NCBI GenBank assembly: GCA_006937955.1
Contig: SSNP01000002.1
Coordinates: forward strand, 9,071,170-9,135,169
DNA: 64,000 nucleotides
Direction of reading: 5' to 3'
From: Pachypanchax playfairii
Lineage: Eukaryota; Chordata; Actinopteri; Cyprinodontiformes; Aplocheilidae
Shown: one piece after another, positions 47,807 through 59,900 of the stretch
Layout of the letters: each line of letters starts with the position of its first letter
How positions within the stretch are numbered: position 1 is the stretch's first letter
Notes under the pieces: model-generated
Databases searched by the model: none
Told to the model about the DNA's origin: nothing
What the model saw: the letters and a program-made list of their open reading frames with translations, nothing else
Made by a program: the position numbers and the translations under genes

Positions 47807-49720
47807 GAAAAAAAGCAGAAATGTTTTGAGTTTTTTTTCCTTGATGAGTCTTTACTCACCTCCTGTGCTAACAACAACTCAAGTTGTATAACTATTTGCC
47901 ATCTTTTTTTTTTTTTTGCCAACTTTTCCATGAATAACAATCCTGAAAGATGAACATATGCAGTTAAAACAGTGAAATCATCTTTGACATGATCTCTAAA
48001 TCCCCTGCCCCTCCTGTAACGTTCCACTGCAGCTCCAAGAAACCATCATCCTTGTGTTCACCTTGGTTGTAATTAAATCTTAAAAATTTTCCCTCAAGTT
48101 TGGTGTCAATTTATTGGTCCAATGACACTTTCTGAAAACATTACAGTGTTTGAACTTTGCTGTAGTATTTGTGCATGAAAATGAGCAAAAAATACCAGTT
48201 ATTTTTTTTTGTGTCTAATGTTTCTTGTTTCTGGTCCTTGCTGATTTTCCTACACGTTTTAAAGGCTTTTCTGCTTCAAAACACCTGATTTAAATTGATG
48301 GCTGATTGAATGAGTTCTGTTTAACTTGAGAACATGCTGTGAAGGTAATGCAATCATTTAAATTTGGTGTGTTCAAGCAGGAAGAGATTTAAAACATACA
48401 GGACAGTAGAGCCTGAGGATGTCATTTTATTCTGTTAAACCTAATCTCACACATTTCATCTAAACTTTTAATATTTAAATGCTCAACAACTCGGTTACAA
48501 ACAGTAGTGGGAATTTTTCTGTGGCGAATAATGTACCGGACTTGTCAACAGATATTGCCAGATACAGAGACACACTACTGTGGCTAAAAATAATCAAAAC
48601 AAAGCTAAATCTGAAGAGCTGAAACTATCTATTTTTTCCCACAATCAGTAAACTGCAGTGTGAGACAAGCTGAGTTTAAGCTGCTGTGAAAAGGTTTCCC
48701 TTTCCCTGATTTATACCTGACTTGTTGTTGATATCTCAGTGACATGATGGCACATAATTCAGCACTGATAAGATCTGCTGTTGGCTGCTGTGAAGAGTAG
48801 ATATGCTAATATATAGCATGATGTATTGCAGGAAAAAAGAGTTAAGACATAGGAGTAGATAATATAAAGATTAGTTATATTCTTGGCACACAGTGCTACA
48901 GTCATATATTTGTTTTTGTTACAAACAGACTGTATCCTTAAAGCTTAGCCAGCATTTTTTGTTTCATTTCTCTGAACTGCTATTTTCTGTACAAACACCA
49001 TTCTGTTTGACAAATAGCAGAGTCGCATCTATCTGAAACCAAATGGTATAATCTCTATTTGAACGAAGCCTTGGGGACCTAACATGACTTAAACAAAATG
49101 ACGAATGATCTCTGAGTAAACATAAAACCTGCACTAAAAGAGTACAGGTTAAAAGACATACTTTTAAGGCCCGGGGTGAAGAGTTTGGCAGCTCGGATCA
49201 CCATCAGTGCCAGCTACAACACAAAGGTTGTAGATTTGGCAGGATCTGTAGGGTTTAAACTGTGGAGGAATTGTGCCAAAAAAAAAAAAAAAACTAAATG
49301 GGTGAGAGAGATTTTCATTCTGACATATAATTAAGGATGGGCAATTTTTCTATGTAAAAACAAAGTGGCAGTTAATATTTTATCAACATCTGACATTCAC
49401 ATCTGCAAAAAGACTCCAAAGGTAGAATCTGATTGTTTTTCAACTTTTACTATGATGCCAAACAGTGTGATTTATAATTTATTATAAATGCTGACTGCTG
49501 ACTTAGAAGTGAACATTACAACACAGTATGTTTAAAGTCAAACCAGTTTTTCCTCTCTGCTCTTCTGCATGAATGAGAGTTGGTACAGAAAAGTAAAAGT
49601 AAAAACACAAGTCTAAATTTGGGCCAGCAATGTAGATTAGGCCAACATCACGGGCTGATGCTGATCATCAAAAAAATACGAGGGAAATTACAGTAATTAT
49701 TTTTCTATGTACATTTCTTT
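47807..49720. other. Unique A/T-rich non-coding stretch
   Basis: Nothing recognisable. A16-type and T13-type runs lie near 49278 and 47906. Confidence 0.5.
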
Positions 49721-49870
49721 CAGACTCTCCCCTCTGGCAGAAGGATTAGGTCAATCAGGACCAGGACCAGGACCAGGACCAGGACCAGGACCAGGACCAG
49801 GACCAGGACCTCCCACCACAGGAAGAGTTTCTTCCTGTCTGCTACTGGCCTGTTGAATAAGGCCCTGTAA
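49721..49870 (+). pseudogene. LINE ORF2 extreme C-terminus with in-frame (AGGACC)9
   Basis: An uninterrupted 49-codon frame ends at TAA 49868-49870. It starts QTLPSGRRIRSI, goes through nine Arg-Thr dipeptides encoded by nine AGGACC units (49757-49810), and ends SHHRKSFFLSATGLLNKAL. 'LLPSGRRxRxxxxRT...RxxxSFFPxAxxLLN' is the conserved end of fish CR1/L2/Rex1-type ORF2 proteins. The copy is cut off at its 5' side at about 49721. The RT dipeptide array is an expansion of the family's normal short RT motif and keeps the frame because the unit is six bases long. Confidence 0.75.
49757..49810 (+). repeat. (AGGACC)9 hexanucleotide array
   Basis: Nine perfect tandem units within the LINE end, encoding (Arg-Thr)9. 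Confidence 0.95.
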
Positions 49871-51484
49871 AACTCAGTTTATGTGTTACATTAACACATG
49901 CCCACTCCATCACCCACTGATTCATTTGCAAGTCATCCTCAGTTGTGCATATTTACTGTAATATAAAAATAAATTAAAAAAAATATACATCATGCATATT
50001 GGGTAAGCATGAACAGCTTGTAAATACACAAACACTTTTTAAAAAACAAAATTTTCCAAGTATGTTACAAAAGTAAAGTTAATTATTTTAAACAAGTTAG
50101 TATAAGTTTATTATGTCAGATTAAGTTAGTCTATTCTGTACTTGTTGCTGTATTTGCTGGTGTACATCTCAACGTTTATGCACTTCAGCTGTGAAGGTAA
50201 ACACAGCCTAGCAGACATACACTCATCAGATATTCCATGTGATGTGTAAACAAAATGCAGCTCACTGTGAGGCTGATAGTTCAGCTCCAGGGATTTGGGG
50301 ATTGTATCGTCTCCTGCTCCCTGTGGAGCAGGTAAAGTGATTCAGTGTGAGCTTCCACCTCTGGAGACACAAGTGCAAAGGCTGCGGGGCTACACAGCAA
50401 CACAAGCACTTCATAGCAACCGCTGCCTTTCGTGTGGTCAGCATGGGGCTTCGAATTCTGAAAAAAAAAAAGATTAAGAAGATGAATTTGTATTTATAAA
50501 TACATTCTCTTTCAGGTCTGAGATTAGCTGAGCTTGTTCTTGGAACTGTTCAAGTAGAATATATCAGTTTATTCATGATATCATTCAGTCCAGAGCTTGA
50601 TTCTCTGGCACAGAGACTCTGCCAGGGCAGATAGCACTCAACCAGCAGGGTTTGCTCTGTTTGGTTAAACCTCCAACGTCCACATGGATGTTTCCTATTC
50701 TGACACAGATGCTACTCCAGATCCCAGCGAACAATAAACACAGAGGGAAGCAGTTCTTCTCATCATTAAATCAAACAGTCATGTATTTAATGACTAAGTG
50801 CTTTCCTGTTGCCGTATTGTACATTCCCTGACCTGTAAGTGACAAACTTTTCTACTCCACTGAACCACTATTGGCAAATTATTAGAAATTGCTTCCTAAA
50901 AGAATATAAAAAAAATGTCCCTGACAAAATCGTACAGATGAGAGATTTGAAAAAATGCAGGCAATTTACCATGCTTTCCCCTGGAAGATAATGACTGAGA
51001 ACCTCATCAGTTCTGCTACATCCATATCTCCCCTGCCAGACGACAAGATAACTGTATTTCTTAACAAATCCCCCACACCATGTATTTCACTCTAAATCCC
51101 CCTTTACGGTTTTCAGTTTTCTCCTGCAGTGACCAAATTTAATTCTTGTGCTGCAGATACGAACAGGGTGACTTTAGAAACTGTCCAAAGTGCAAAAAAA
51201 GCCTTCACCCTCACTTTTTATGATGTTTTTTAAGAAGAAACTGTGTAATATGGAAGAGAGACACAGGAAATTTCAAAGTAAATGGACACTAAAAGCTGGA
51301 AGTTGAAGTCAACACAAAAACGCTGTGAAGAGTGGACTGATAAAAAAAACAAAACAAGAGAGGTTATTGCAAAAAAATGTGCTTATAAGTTCTGCAAATA
51401 TAAAATGTCTCTTCATATTCTCAGTTTTAAATAATTATGTGTATTTTTTATTATGCACTCTAGTAGTTCACTTGAAAGAGAATC

Positions 51485-51487
<3 letters not shown>

Positions 51488-51533
<46 letters not shown>
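51488..51533 (+). repeat. (CA)n microsatellite
   Basis: About 23 perfect CA units. Confidence 0.95.
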
Positions 51534-51535
<2 letters not shown>

Positions 51536-51768
51536 CTGAGTTCCATCACAGCACTTACAACTCTCCAAAAAAATCATTTCTGGCACTAAGATAACTTAAA
51601 ATTTGAGAGTGCGAAAGTGCAAAAAAAAACCTTTTGAAGGAATTCTAAAAAGACATAAAAAAATGCTTGAAGAGGTCGAGTAAAGAAATTGCACTTGTCA
51701 AAAGACATACAGGTGAGACACATCGGAAGCAAAGTTTGGACTGCGGATGCTTTTTTCGTTAAGCTCAC

Positions 51769-51900
51769 CTTCCTGTTGGGCTTTTTCCAAAGGCTGCATC
51801 TCTTTGTTGCTGGTGACTCCAAGTTCATCTCTGTAGGGCCGAATTTGTCAACCAGTGACCGTCATCACCCCTGTTTGTGCAGCTCTTAGAGCTGCGGTGC
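51769..51900 (-). other. Weak candidate first exon ending in a consensus splice donor
   Basis: On the minus strand an ATG at 51828-51826 (G at -3) opens a 20-codon frame, MNLESPATKRCSLWKKPNRK. It is followed directly by AAG|GTGAGC, a near-perfect splice donor, with the GT at 51768-51767. An in-frame TGA lies ten codons upstream, and a polypyrimidine-poor CAG near 51890 could be an upstream acceptor. The frame reads on through the donor for another 60 codons without a stop. I do not recognise the peptide. Chance is the more likely explanation. Confidence 0.12.
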
Positions 51901-53329
51901 TGTCAGGTCAGCTGAGCCAGAAGCTCACACAGAATCACAAACTAATTGCTTTATCTGAGCCTTTTGTCTAAAGGGTCAGAAATTGAGTTTGCTCGTTGGG
52001 AGAGGGAGGGAATTATAAAATCGAAAAGGATAGGGGAAGAAAAATTCAATTTGTGCACAAGCCTTGTCAGAACCGCTTACTCACGTGGCTGTTAGGTGTC
52101 CAGATTAGAAGAGGGAAAAGAAGGGAGATAACAGCATTACAACAAGAACAAACACTCTTGTCCAAAGAGCTAGGCGAGAAGACTAATCTAATACCTGACA
52201 CAAGGATGTCGGAACCACACTGTTACTTGTGACACAAATTGATGTTAACAGCAGTCAATTCACCCGCCACTAAGTCACAGACTATCCAAAACCAATACAT
52301 GAACCCCCAAAATGGAGAAAAACCAAACTTAACTATCTTAACTGGCTATATGATCTGATGATTATCTGTTGTCCACAAAAATGTGATCTTATAATATTTA
52401 AAGTTGGCTGAATGTAAATACCTCACCCAGAATCTGCTGGGATTAATATGTTTCTCTTCCATGTCATAGAATTTACACATAACAGAACTCTGTTGAAGCT
52501 GAAATTCGGAGGGGGTGGGGCTTATTTAAACTAAAGCACACTTTAAGTCTCAAACAGACAATGAAACAGGTCCCAGTTAATCTAATTATAATTCCATCCA
52601 GATTAGAATTCAGTCCCAGACATTTACATTCTAGCCATTTCAATTCAGCCTACTTACATCCTACTGCGTTGCAGTCAAATACAAAAGAGGAGAACATTCA
52701 AAATGCTGCAAAAACTAGAGACGTGACAAAGGAGCAACTCCTCCAGCAGAACCAAATGATGGAAGTACTGTGATCCTACATCAACCTACTGAGGCTGTGA
52801 GAACAGCACCGAGACAAACAAAAGCAGAAGCAGATTGTTTGGAATACTTGCTGCTGAAGGACAGTTCAGCAGGGAAAGACAGCAACTTTAGTGAAAGTGT
52901 TTTTCAAAACTTTTTTTTTCTATTAATGCAAGTTTTACACCTCCAGGCATGTAAGTTCTTGCATGTGGACCAAGTCAGCAAAGGCTCCAACGACCCTCAG
53001 GAGGGAAGGGAGGGGAAGTGGTTTGTGAGTTAGCTTGCATAATTGGAGCACTCACCACAATTTAGAAACCTCGATCTCAGCACTTTTCTTATTCAACTCA
53101 AAAAGATTCTTGGATAAGAAATAAAATATGTCGGAAAAATGAAGAAGTCCAGCTGCTTTCATTTGAACTATTTAGGATGACAGTGCCAAATAAAAAACAA
53201 AGAACATTCAATACAGATTGCTCTTCAACACAGGAATGACCACAAGGCAGTCCAATGCAGAATCATATTTACATTCAACCCCATACGTTTCAGCTCAGTA
53301 CAATATATTCCATTTCAAAATAGTCAACT

Positions 53330-53790
53330 TCAGTAAATGATATGACTTCAGGTCTGTAGGATTTATCAGGCTTTGAGCCAATAGTCCTAAAGGTAGAACT
53401 GCAGTCTGCCTCTATAATCAAAAGGAGAAGCTTGATCCATATGAGAGGAGTCTGATAACTAACGGCTCTGCCTTCAACAGTTAGATACTCTAGGAACTAC
53501 AATTAAACCTGCAGTCTAAAACTGAAGCACTCGGTGGGTAAAATATAAATTTATGAGGTCTTAAAGATATGATGGAGTTTGGTCATTAAGAACTTTATAT
53601 GTCAGGAGAAGAATTTTAAATTCTGTTTTGATTTTTACAGCGAGCCAGTGAAGAGATGGTAAATTTGAGAAATACGATCTCTCCTGCTGATTCTCATCAG
53701 AATTCTCTCTGCAGCATTTTGGATCAGCTGGAGGCATTTCAGAGAGTTTGTAGTCATTTTTCACTTTCCAGTCCAAGACATCAGACAAGT
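53330..53790 (+). repeat. Old copy of a large teleost dispersed repeat
   Basis: Blocks GGCTCTGCCTTCAACAG, CTAGGAACTACAATTAAACC, ATGAGGTCTTAAAGATATGA, GAGAAGAATTTTAAATTCTG, AGCCAGTGAAGAGATGG and GCAGCATTTTGGATCAGCTG occur in the order of a very abundant fish repeat, with many substitutions. Frames on both strands at 53561-53865 are repeat sequence. Superfamily not assigned from memory. Confidence 0.6.
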
Positions 53791-55514
53791 TACCGGATAA
53801 TTAATATACCCCACAGATTGTTCTTGGATGATGAAGCAGCACAACCACACCACATTCCTGCCTGACTCCAGAAGGGGAAAAAAAGTTGTATTTTGCTTTC
53901 TGGAAATGCATCTGCAGATGTATTTACATTTGTTTAACACAAGTAGTTAAGAAAATGGGAACAACTAATCTAAAAACTAAGGCTTAAATTTTGGACAAAA
54001 CTCCATTTTGGGAAAAAAATAAAAAATACTTCATGCAACATTCTTTTGACTCACAAGCAATATGTAAATATACACATACATGAATATTGGCTCTTTGATC
54101 ATCAGATATGGGTAGTTTTATACAGTAACTGTCACAAATGTGTAATTACATGTACAACCCTTCAGAAAAGTTATAGAAGGTATTTAAATTTTTTTTCCCA
54201 AGAAGGTTTGAAGTTGTCATTTTTCTCAACAATACTTTAACAAGCACAATGTCAAAAGTAAAATGTCTTCATGAAAATAAGACGCCATCTTCAGTGAACT
54301 GTTTGTTGATGTTATGATATAGATCTTTGGCATTTATCATGAAAAACATGAAAAAGACTCAACTTTATTTTTATTCTAACTCAAAAAAGTTTAGCAGATC
54401 TTTGATGATATCATCATCTTTCAAGACAGCCTTGTGGTAATGTTACATTTGTGTCAACTAGTACAAATTCACCCAATTTTTATACACAAGAAAAATAAAA
54501 GTGCATAGATCTGTAGATGGATGAAATGCAGGCGTGAGGAGCAGAACAAAAGAGGAACTGAAGAAATCATTGGACTTAGAGAACAACATTAGAAGAACAT
54601 ATTCAGGAATATTCTAAAAACAAACAAAAATGACCAGAATAACACCAAAATCAAAAAATCTAAACATCAAGACATTTTATGAAGGAATTATAAATAAAAA
54701 AAAGCTACTAAACATATATAAAACACATGTAATTCAGTACATGTTTTATATCACACCTGAGAATTACAACGATCTCAACACTTGTGTGCAATCTGAAACT
54801 TTTCATTTTCCAACCCACTGGTTAACATCAGATATGATTTTCTATGTTTTTAGATTTATCTGTCATGGAAAAATAGAACACTTATTTTATTAAGCAGGTA
54901 ATGCAGCAGTACTAAAAAATGGCAATAAATGTTTGTCATTTTGTGACGAGACTCATAATGTGATCTACATAAGTGCACTGATGAATGCCATCCTGTTTAA
55001 ATGAATTTTGATAACTCTTGCAGGTTTAATAATTATTCCGGGTAGACATTCTTTGTTTGTCTAATCTGCATGAGACACTGAATTAATTTCAGTTTTGAAC
55101 AGAAAGTCTTGCTTGCCCATTTTTCCAAGTTTCCCAAAATAACCTTTTCCTCTGCTTCAATGAATATTTAAAATGAGAATTACTGAGGATAAAACTGATA
55201 TGCCCATGTCATAAATAATAAAGTACTTTATTTCAGCAGCATTTCATATGACACATATTAGTTTTGCTAGCATCCTTTTGACTAATGTTATCCTTCTTTT
55301 AAAAAACAGACCCTACATCACAAGTTAAAAAGTAAACTAGTGATCACACTGAGTAAGGTAATAATAATAGGTAATAATATGAGTCTATTTCAGTTGTGTC
55401 TTCTTGTTATTTGTCAAGTGTATATTACAATGTGCATGACAGGGACAGGTTACACTGTTAGAAGTGTATTAAAGAGGCCATTTCATACAAATTTGAGGAC
55501 TCTGTGGTTATTTC
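53791..55514. other. Unique A/T-rich non-coding stretch
   Basis: Nothing recognisable; short frames only. Confidence 0.5.
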
Positions 55515-56002
55515 TTAAAGGAGAACGCCCGTTTTTTGCAATTGGGGCCTTATTTATTCTGTGAGATGTGTTTTACTCGTCATCAGTGGTACTTTTTTGC
55601 GATTCGGATTCGTCTCTGAGATTTTTGATTCACACGGCAAACACCTGAACGCCAATAAACGAGAGTCGGTTGGGCCTGCGTTCGCCGACCCTGAATCGGT
55701 TTAAAATCAGTTCAAATCCGTTATTTTTTTAATCTGGCCATTTAGATACTCTATTGTTTATTCCGTTCCAGTGCCATCTTGAATCCTGCGCTCATAGAAA
55801 TGATATTTTTTACAGTGACGGGAGAGATGACGTCACTCTTTAAGTCTTTACCAGGTTTAAGTCTTAACCAGTAATATGAAACATTTTATATAAACCATTC
55901 ACACACACGTATATTTTCCATACTTATTTTTCCATCTGAAATGAAATCCAAAATGGCTTTTTTACTTGTAACCAGATCCTAACTTGTATGGTTTTTTTAA
56001 AC
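55515..56002 (+). repeat. Direct duplication, copy 1 (488 bp)
   Basis: It starts TTAAAGGAGAACGCCCG and ends GGTTTTTTTAAAC. Base by base it equals copy 2 at +500 up to 55826 and at +595 after that. I see only two substitutions (G55606/A56106 and G55647/A56147) and a 95-bp absence after GGAGAG at 55821-55826. The unit resembles dispersed fish repeats, but the near-identity of the two copies points to a very recent duplication or an assembly artefact. Confidence 0.9.
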
Positions 56003-56014
56003 NTTATCTAAGAG
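56003..56014. other. Assembly ambiguity (single N) at the duplication junction
   Basis: The only N in the window, at 56003, lies immediately after copy 1 and 12 bp before copy 2. This is what a joined or polished gap between two haplotype contigs looks like. Confidence 0.8.
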
Positions 56015-56597
56015 TTAAAGGAGAACGCCCGTTTTTTGCAATTGGGGCCTTATTTATTCTGTGAGATGTGTTTTACTCGTCATCAGTGGTACTTTTTTGC
56101 GATTCAGATTCGTCTCTGAGATTTTTGATTCACACGGCAAACACCTAAACGCCAATAAACGAGAGTCGGTTGGGCCTGCGTTCGCCGACCCTGAATCGGT
56201 TTAAAATCAGTTCAAATCCGTTATTTTTTTAATCTGGCCATTTAGATACTCTATTGTTTATTCCGTTCCAGTGCCATCTTGAATCCTGCGCTCATAGAAA
56301 TGATATTTTTTACAGTGACGGGAGAGTGACGTCATCTCTCCGCGCGCCCATTCTATTAGTGCAGTGGCTTAGCTTCCTTTGTTTACACTGGGATTCATTC
56401 AATGAATGGGCGCGCGGAGAGATGACGTCACTCTTTAAGTCTTTACCAGGTTTAAGTCTTAACCAGTAATATGAAACATTTTATATAAACCATTCACACA
56501 CACGTATATTTTCCATACTTATTTTTCCATCTGAAATGAAATCCAAAATGGCTTTTTTACTTGTAACCAGATCCTAACTTGTATGGTTTTTTTAAAC
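56015..56597 (+). repeat. Direct duplication, copy 2 (583 bp)
   Basis: Same unit as 55515-56002 with an additional 95 bp (56327-56421), which holds most of a long palindrome. Its ends match copy 1 exactly (TTAAAGG... and ...TTTAAAC). Confidence 0.9.
56323..56434. other. Long palindrome: 31-bp perfect arms, 50-base loop
   Basis: The left arm 56323-56353 and right arm 56404-56434 are exact reverse complements. Each carries TGACGTCA (the cAMP-response/ATF consensus; 56327-56334 and 56423-56430) and a CGCGCG block. Copy 1 of the duplication retains one TGACGTCA (55828-55835) and lacks the rest, with GGAGAG shared at the deletion boundary. The arms would form a very stable hairpin. Confidence 0.85.
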
Positions 56598-59384
56598 ACA
56601 AGATTCATACCAAATTTGTTGAATTTGCCCTTGTCAGTTAGTGTGTCGCTCTCATCCAAAACTCTAATGCAGGGAGACAAAAAGGCCCACGAGATACAGG
56701 AGCCATTACCATTTGAGTCAAGTGAGGATGATGCTAGTGGCAGTGATGATCAATGGCAGCCAGAAAAAGCAGGATGGAAGAAGACAGCAGCCATGACTGT
56801 ACAGATGAAGATAGGAAGGGAGCAGAGGAGGCCATGGGAACAGATTCTAAGATAGCTGCAGATGTATTACTATATACTGTATCTCAGAGACAAAAGAAGA
56901 GCACAAATCCACAAAAAGCTCTGGATTTTTCTCTCATGGAGTAGCAGAAAGTGATTGTTGAAGGAACAGAACCAATCAGCACTGCATTTATTTCCAGATC
57001 TCATCAGTGAAAATCATACAAGCCATCATATTCTACAAAAAAAAGAACTCTAATCTTAGCCAAAGTAGAACTTTGTCATAAAAACTAAAATAAATTTGAT
57101 AGAACATGATAAAACAGTAAAACTCTTTGAATATTTTTCTATATACATTTAATTTGTTGATAATTATATGAACATGTGGAGAATAAAAATAATCTGCACA
57201 AAATCAAACCAGTGTTAAAACATTCCAGTTAGTTGATTTGGAAACACTTCAATCAGCATATGATGATTTTATTTCCTCCCTGACTGACCTGATCCAAACC
57301 CAGCTGTGGTGCAAAACAAACATTTACATATCCAGATGTGTTATTTTTCACTTATTTAAATACACCACTTTTAATAATGGACAAAACTGTAAGATGTGCA
57401 GATTAAATTGTCCTTCATTATTAAATGAATCTGTTGAATTCAAGTTCTATCAAGATGTACAAAGAAAAACAAGTTCAGCTCTTCTCCTTTGAAGTAAAAA
57501 AAGCCAAGTACCTCCTGACCCCAGATAACTAAATCAAAGAATGGGAGAGATAAAATGAAATTAATTAACTCGTGCACACTACTAAATATAATCCAGCAAT
57601 ATTTTTATAAAATCTGTCCACAGATAACTTTTTGTAATTTTGCAACCAATTTCCACCAACTTTTATCTATGTATAATAATACATATACAGCTCACATCAT
57701 CTAGTAAATGAATGCTCTTTTGAGTCCACCATGCACCTGGGGCTGTGCAGTTTTCTTTTCCCTTGCTATATAGACACACACAGCAGGATATCCACAGTGG
57801 AAACACTCACTCTGCATATTTGTCCCTGTTTGACTCCATTTTCCATGTTTGTGTACACTTTAGACAGAGCAGTAAAAAGAGTATTCTTATGCTGTTGAAA
57901 CTGAACAGAGAACATCAACCCTGCAATCCATCCATTTTTAAGCTGTTTGTCCCAGAGGTTATTCCTCCCTCGATTTTCTTCCAGTTTATCCTCCCCGCAG
58001 GGCAGCTTCCCTGCTTCTCTTTCAGATAAAGTTCTAATGTGCTCCTCTGTTTGACCTGCAGCTCTGAACTACAGTGGTACACCCCCCCCACCACCAAAAA
58101 AGATAAAAAATATATACTTATTATACATAATTATAGCTACCATCATCATAATAATTTCACACTTTCACACACATTTAAATAAAAATATTACAATTATTAA
58201 GGAAAACAATTAAACATGATTGTTATCCTCTAAGTCTAATGTTGTGTTTTAAGATGATTTAAAATATAATAGTTTAGTTCAAATTAATATTGTCAGTTTG
58301 AGATAGAGCTAAAATCTTAATTTCATCAAATGAGCCTGTTGGTGTGAAAAGTTAACTCAGGGGGCATTCAGATAGCTGTACCAGTCTACTCTGACTGATA
58401 ACACTAAAGGTAACATTAGTCAGCACCAGGATTATTGTATTTTGGAGTCATTTAGCCTGCAGATGGATTTGTACATGCAAACTCTCAGGACAGCAGGCAA
58501 AAAATTGACTCAAGCTGATACAAATATTTCACTGGCGCTAGTTCAACAAGATCTTTTCAAAAGTATCCTGACAGCTTCACTGCACAGGCTCTGAAAGCTT
58601 GATTTTTTTTTTTTTTATTCCTTAACCAGATATGATGTTTACAAAAGGAGCACAATAGGCTTTAAACAGGATAGCTACATTAATTGAATTTCCATAACAT
58701 GTTTGCTAAATGTCCTCATCTTTAAACTGGTGTGTAATCTAGTGCCTAAGATATTAAACATTAGTAGAAACACATGAAACCTAGTCCACCCAAATTCAGT
58801 TAGGATTACAGTCTTCTTGCAGATCACAATTCCACTTTTTACAGCATTATATTTATTGTCACAATTTTCACTATAAGCAGAACCCATGAAGGAGCTGAAC
58901 TCAGACTAAAAAAAAGATGTTCAACGATTCTGTTGTGTATCATCTTCAAAATAACATAATTACAATAGATCACAATTTGTTTATCTAACACCAGGAATAT
59001 CTGTTTAAAATTGAGTTTTCTCAGTGTTTGGAATCCTAAATCCAAGTTAGCTGAAATCCCCTCAGTATGAATTTAGAAAGACAACGGTACCTCAAGAAGA
59101 AAAGATCTCGTGATTACTTTTGTTCTTTTGCTTCCAGTATTCTTTCTTTGCAAACCTGAGGTCATGTGCACTATGTGCATTGTTTACTGTGTAGTGTTGC
59201 CACAAAAAATAAATGTACAAAATATATTTTATTTTATGGATACGTGACTGTCAGCAATGGGAAGTATTTTTTTTTTACAAACTGCCTAAAAGTTAAAACG
59301 TTGTTTTTCAGAAGAAAACTAACAAACATGTTAAGAACATGTTAACATGTTAAGATATCCCTTCTAAATGCATGTTGCATAGCA
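56598..59384. other. Unique A/T-rich non-coding stretch
   Basis: No gene recognised. A frame at 56583-56855 contains an acidic Ser-rich run (SSEDDASGSDD) but no motif beyond that, and a second frame overlaps it; see findings. AACATGTTAAG-type short repeats occur at 59325-59355. Confidence 0.45.
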
Positions 59385-59900
59385 GTAAGACTGACGTTTG
59401 CCAAAATACACGCTGACATCTCTCAAAGCTTTTGGGAGATTGTCCTTTGGACAGACTGGACTAAACTTGAGCCTTTTGGCCAGTCATATCAGCTGTGTTC
59501 ACAGACACAAAAATTATACAAAGATAGGAACACTGGAGCTACATGAAACATGGAAGCCACTAAGTTGTGATCTAGTGCCACTTTGCTGCATCTGGCACTG
59601 GATGTCTTGAAACTGTACAGGACACACATATAAAGGTTATCATGGCATTCAGTAGCAAACTGTGCTGCTTAGTGGCAGGAAACTTGGTCTCAGTCTCAAA
59701 TCATGGGCTCTCTAACAATCATCCAAAACACACAGCTAAAACACCCAGGAATGGTTCAGAACAAAACACTAGATTATTCTGAAGTGGTCTTCTATGAGCA
59801 CTGATCTAAATCCTGTTGAACATTTGTGAAATGAGCTGAAACACCCACTCTGGAGAAGAACCCTTCAAACCAAATCAGTGGGATTCAAAATGAAAATATG
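59385..59900 (+). pseudogene. Decayed Tc1/mariner transposase, catalytic part
   Basis: The frame opening near 59390 reads LTFAKIHADISQSFWEIVLW, followed directly by TD and TKLEPFG. This matches the Tc1 family's 'RLxFAKxH...FWxxVLWTDETK' with the first catalytic Asp codon at 59453-59455. Downstream, in other frames, come HPKHTAKTPRNGSEQNT (second catalytic region; the DNDPKHT aspartates are replaced, reading NNHPKHT near 59717) and WSSMSTDLNPVEHL (third region, DLNPVEHLW, then a stop in place of Trp). The spacing between the first and second regions is shortened relative to the family, so part is deleted. Frameshifts, stops and the lost second Asp make it inactive. It is about three times closer to the family consensus at the first block than elsewhere by eye. 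No terminal repeats found. Confidence 0.75.

Larger units (their letters stand above)
49881..53329. other. Unique non-coding stretch
   Basis: No confident gene. It contains a CA microsatellite (51488) and a weak first-exon candidate (51769), listed separately. Frames at 50262-50477 and 52561-53033 lack motifs. Confidence 0.45.

Noticed and set aside
50295..50477. GGAGCAG followed by GTAAAG, like an exon with splice donor
   Set aside because: Frames on both strands are equally open, no acceptor or conserved peptide was recognised, and the single donor-like word is expected by chance.
52561..53033. Two adjacent frames suggesting a small operon-like or split gene
   Set aside because: The second needs a non-ATG start; neither has a motif, and the genome is eukaryotic.
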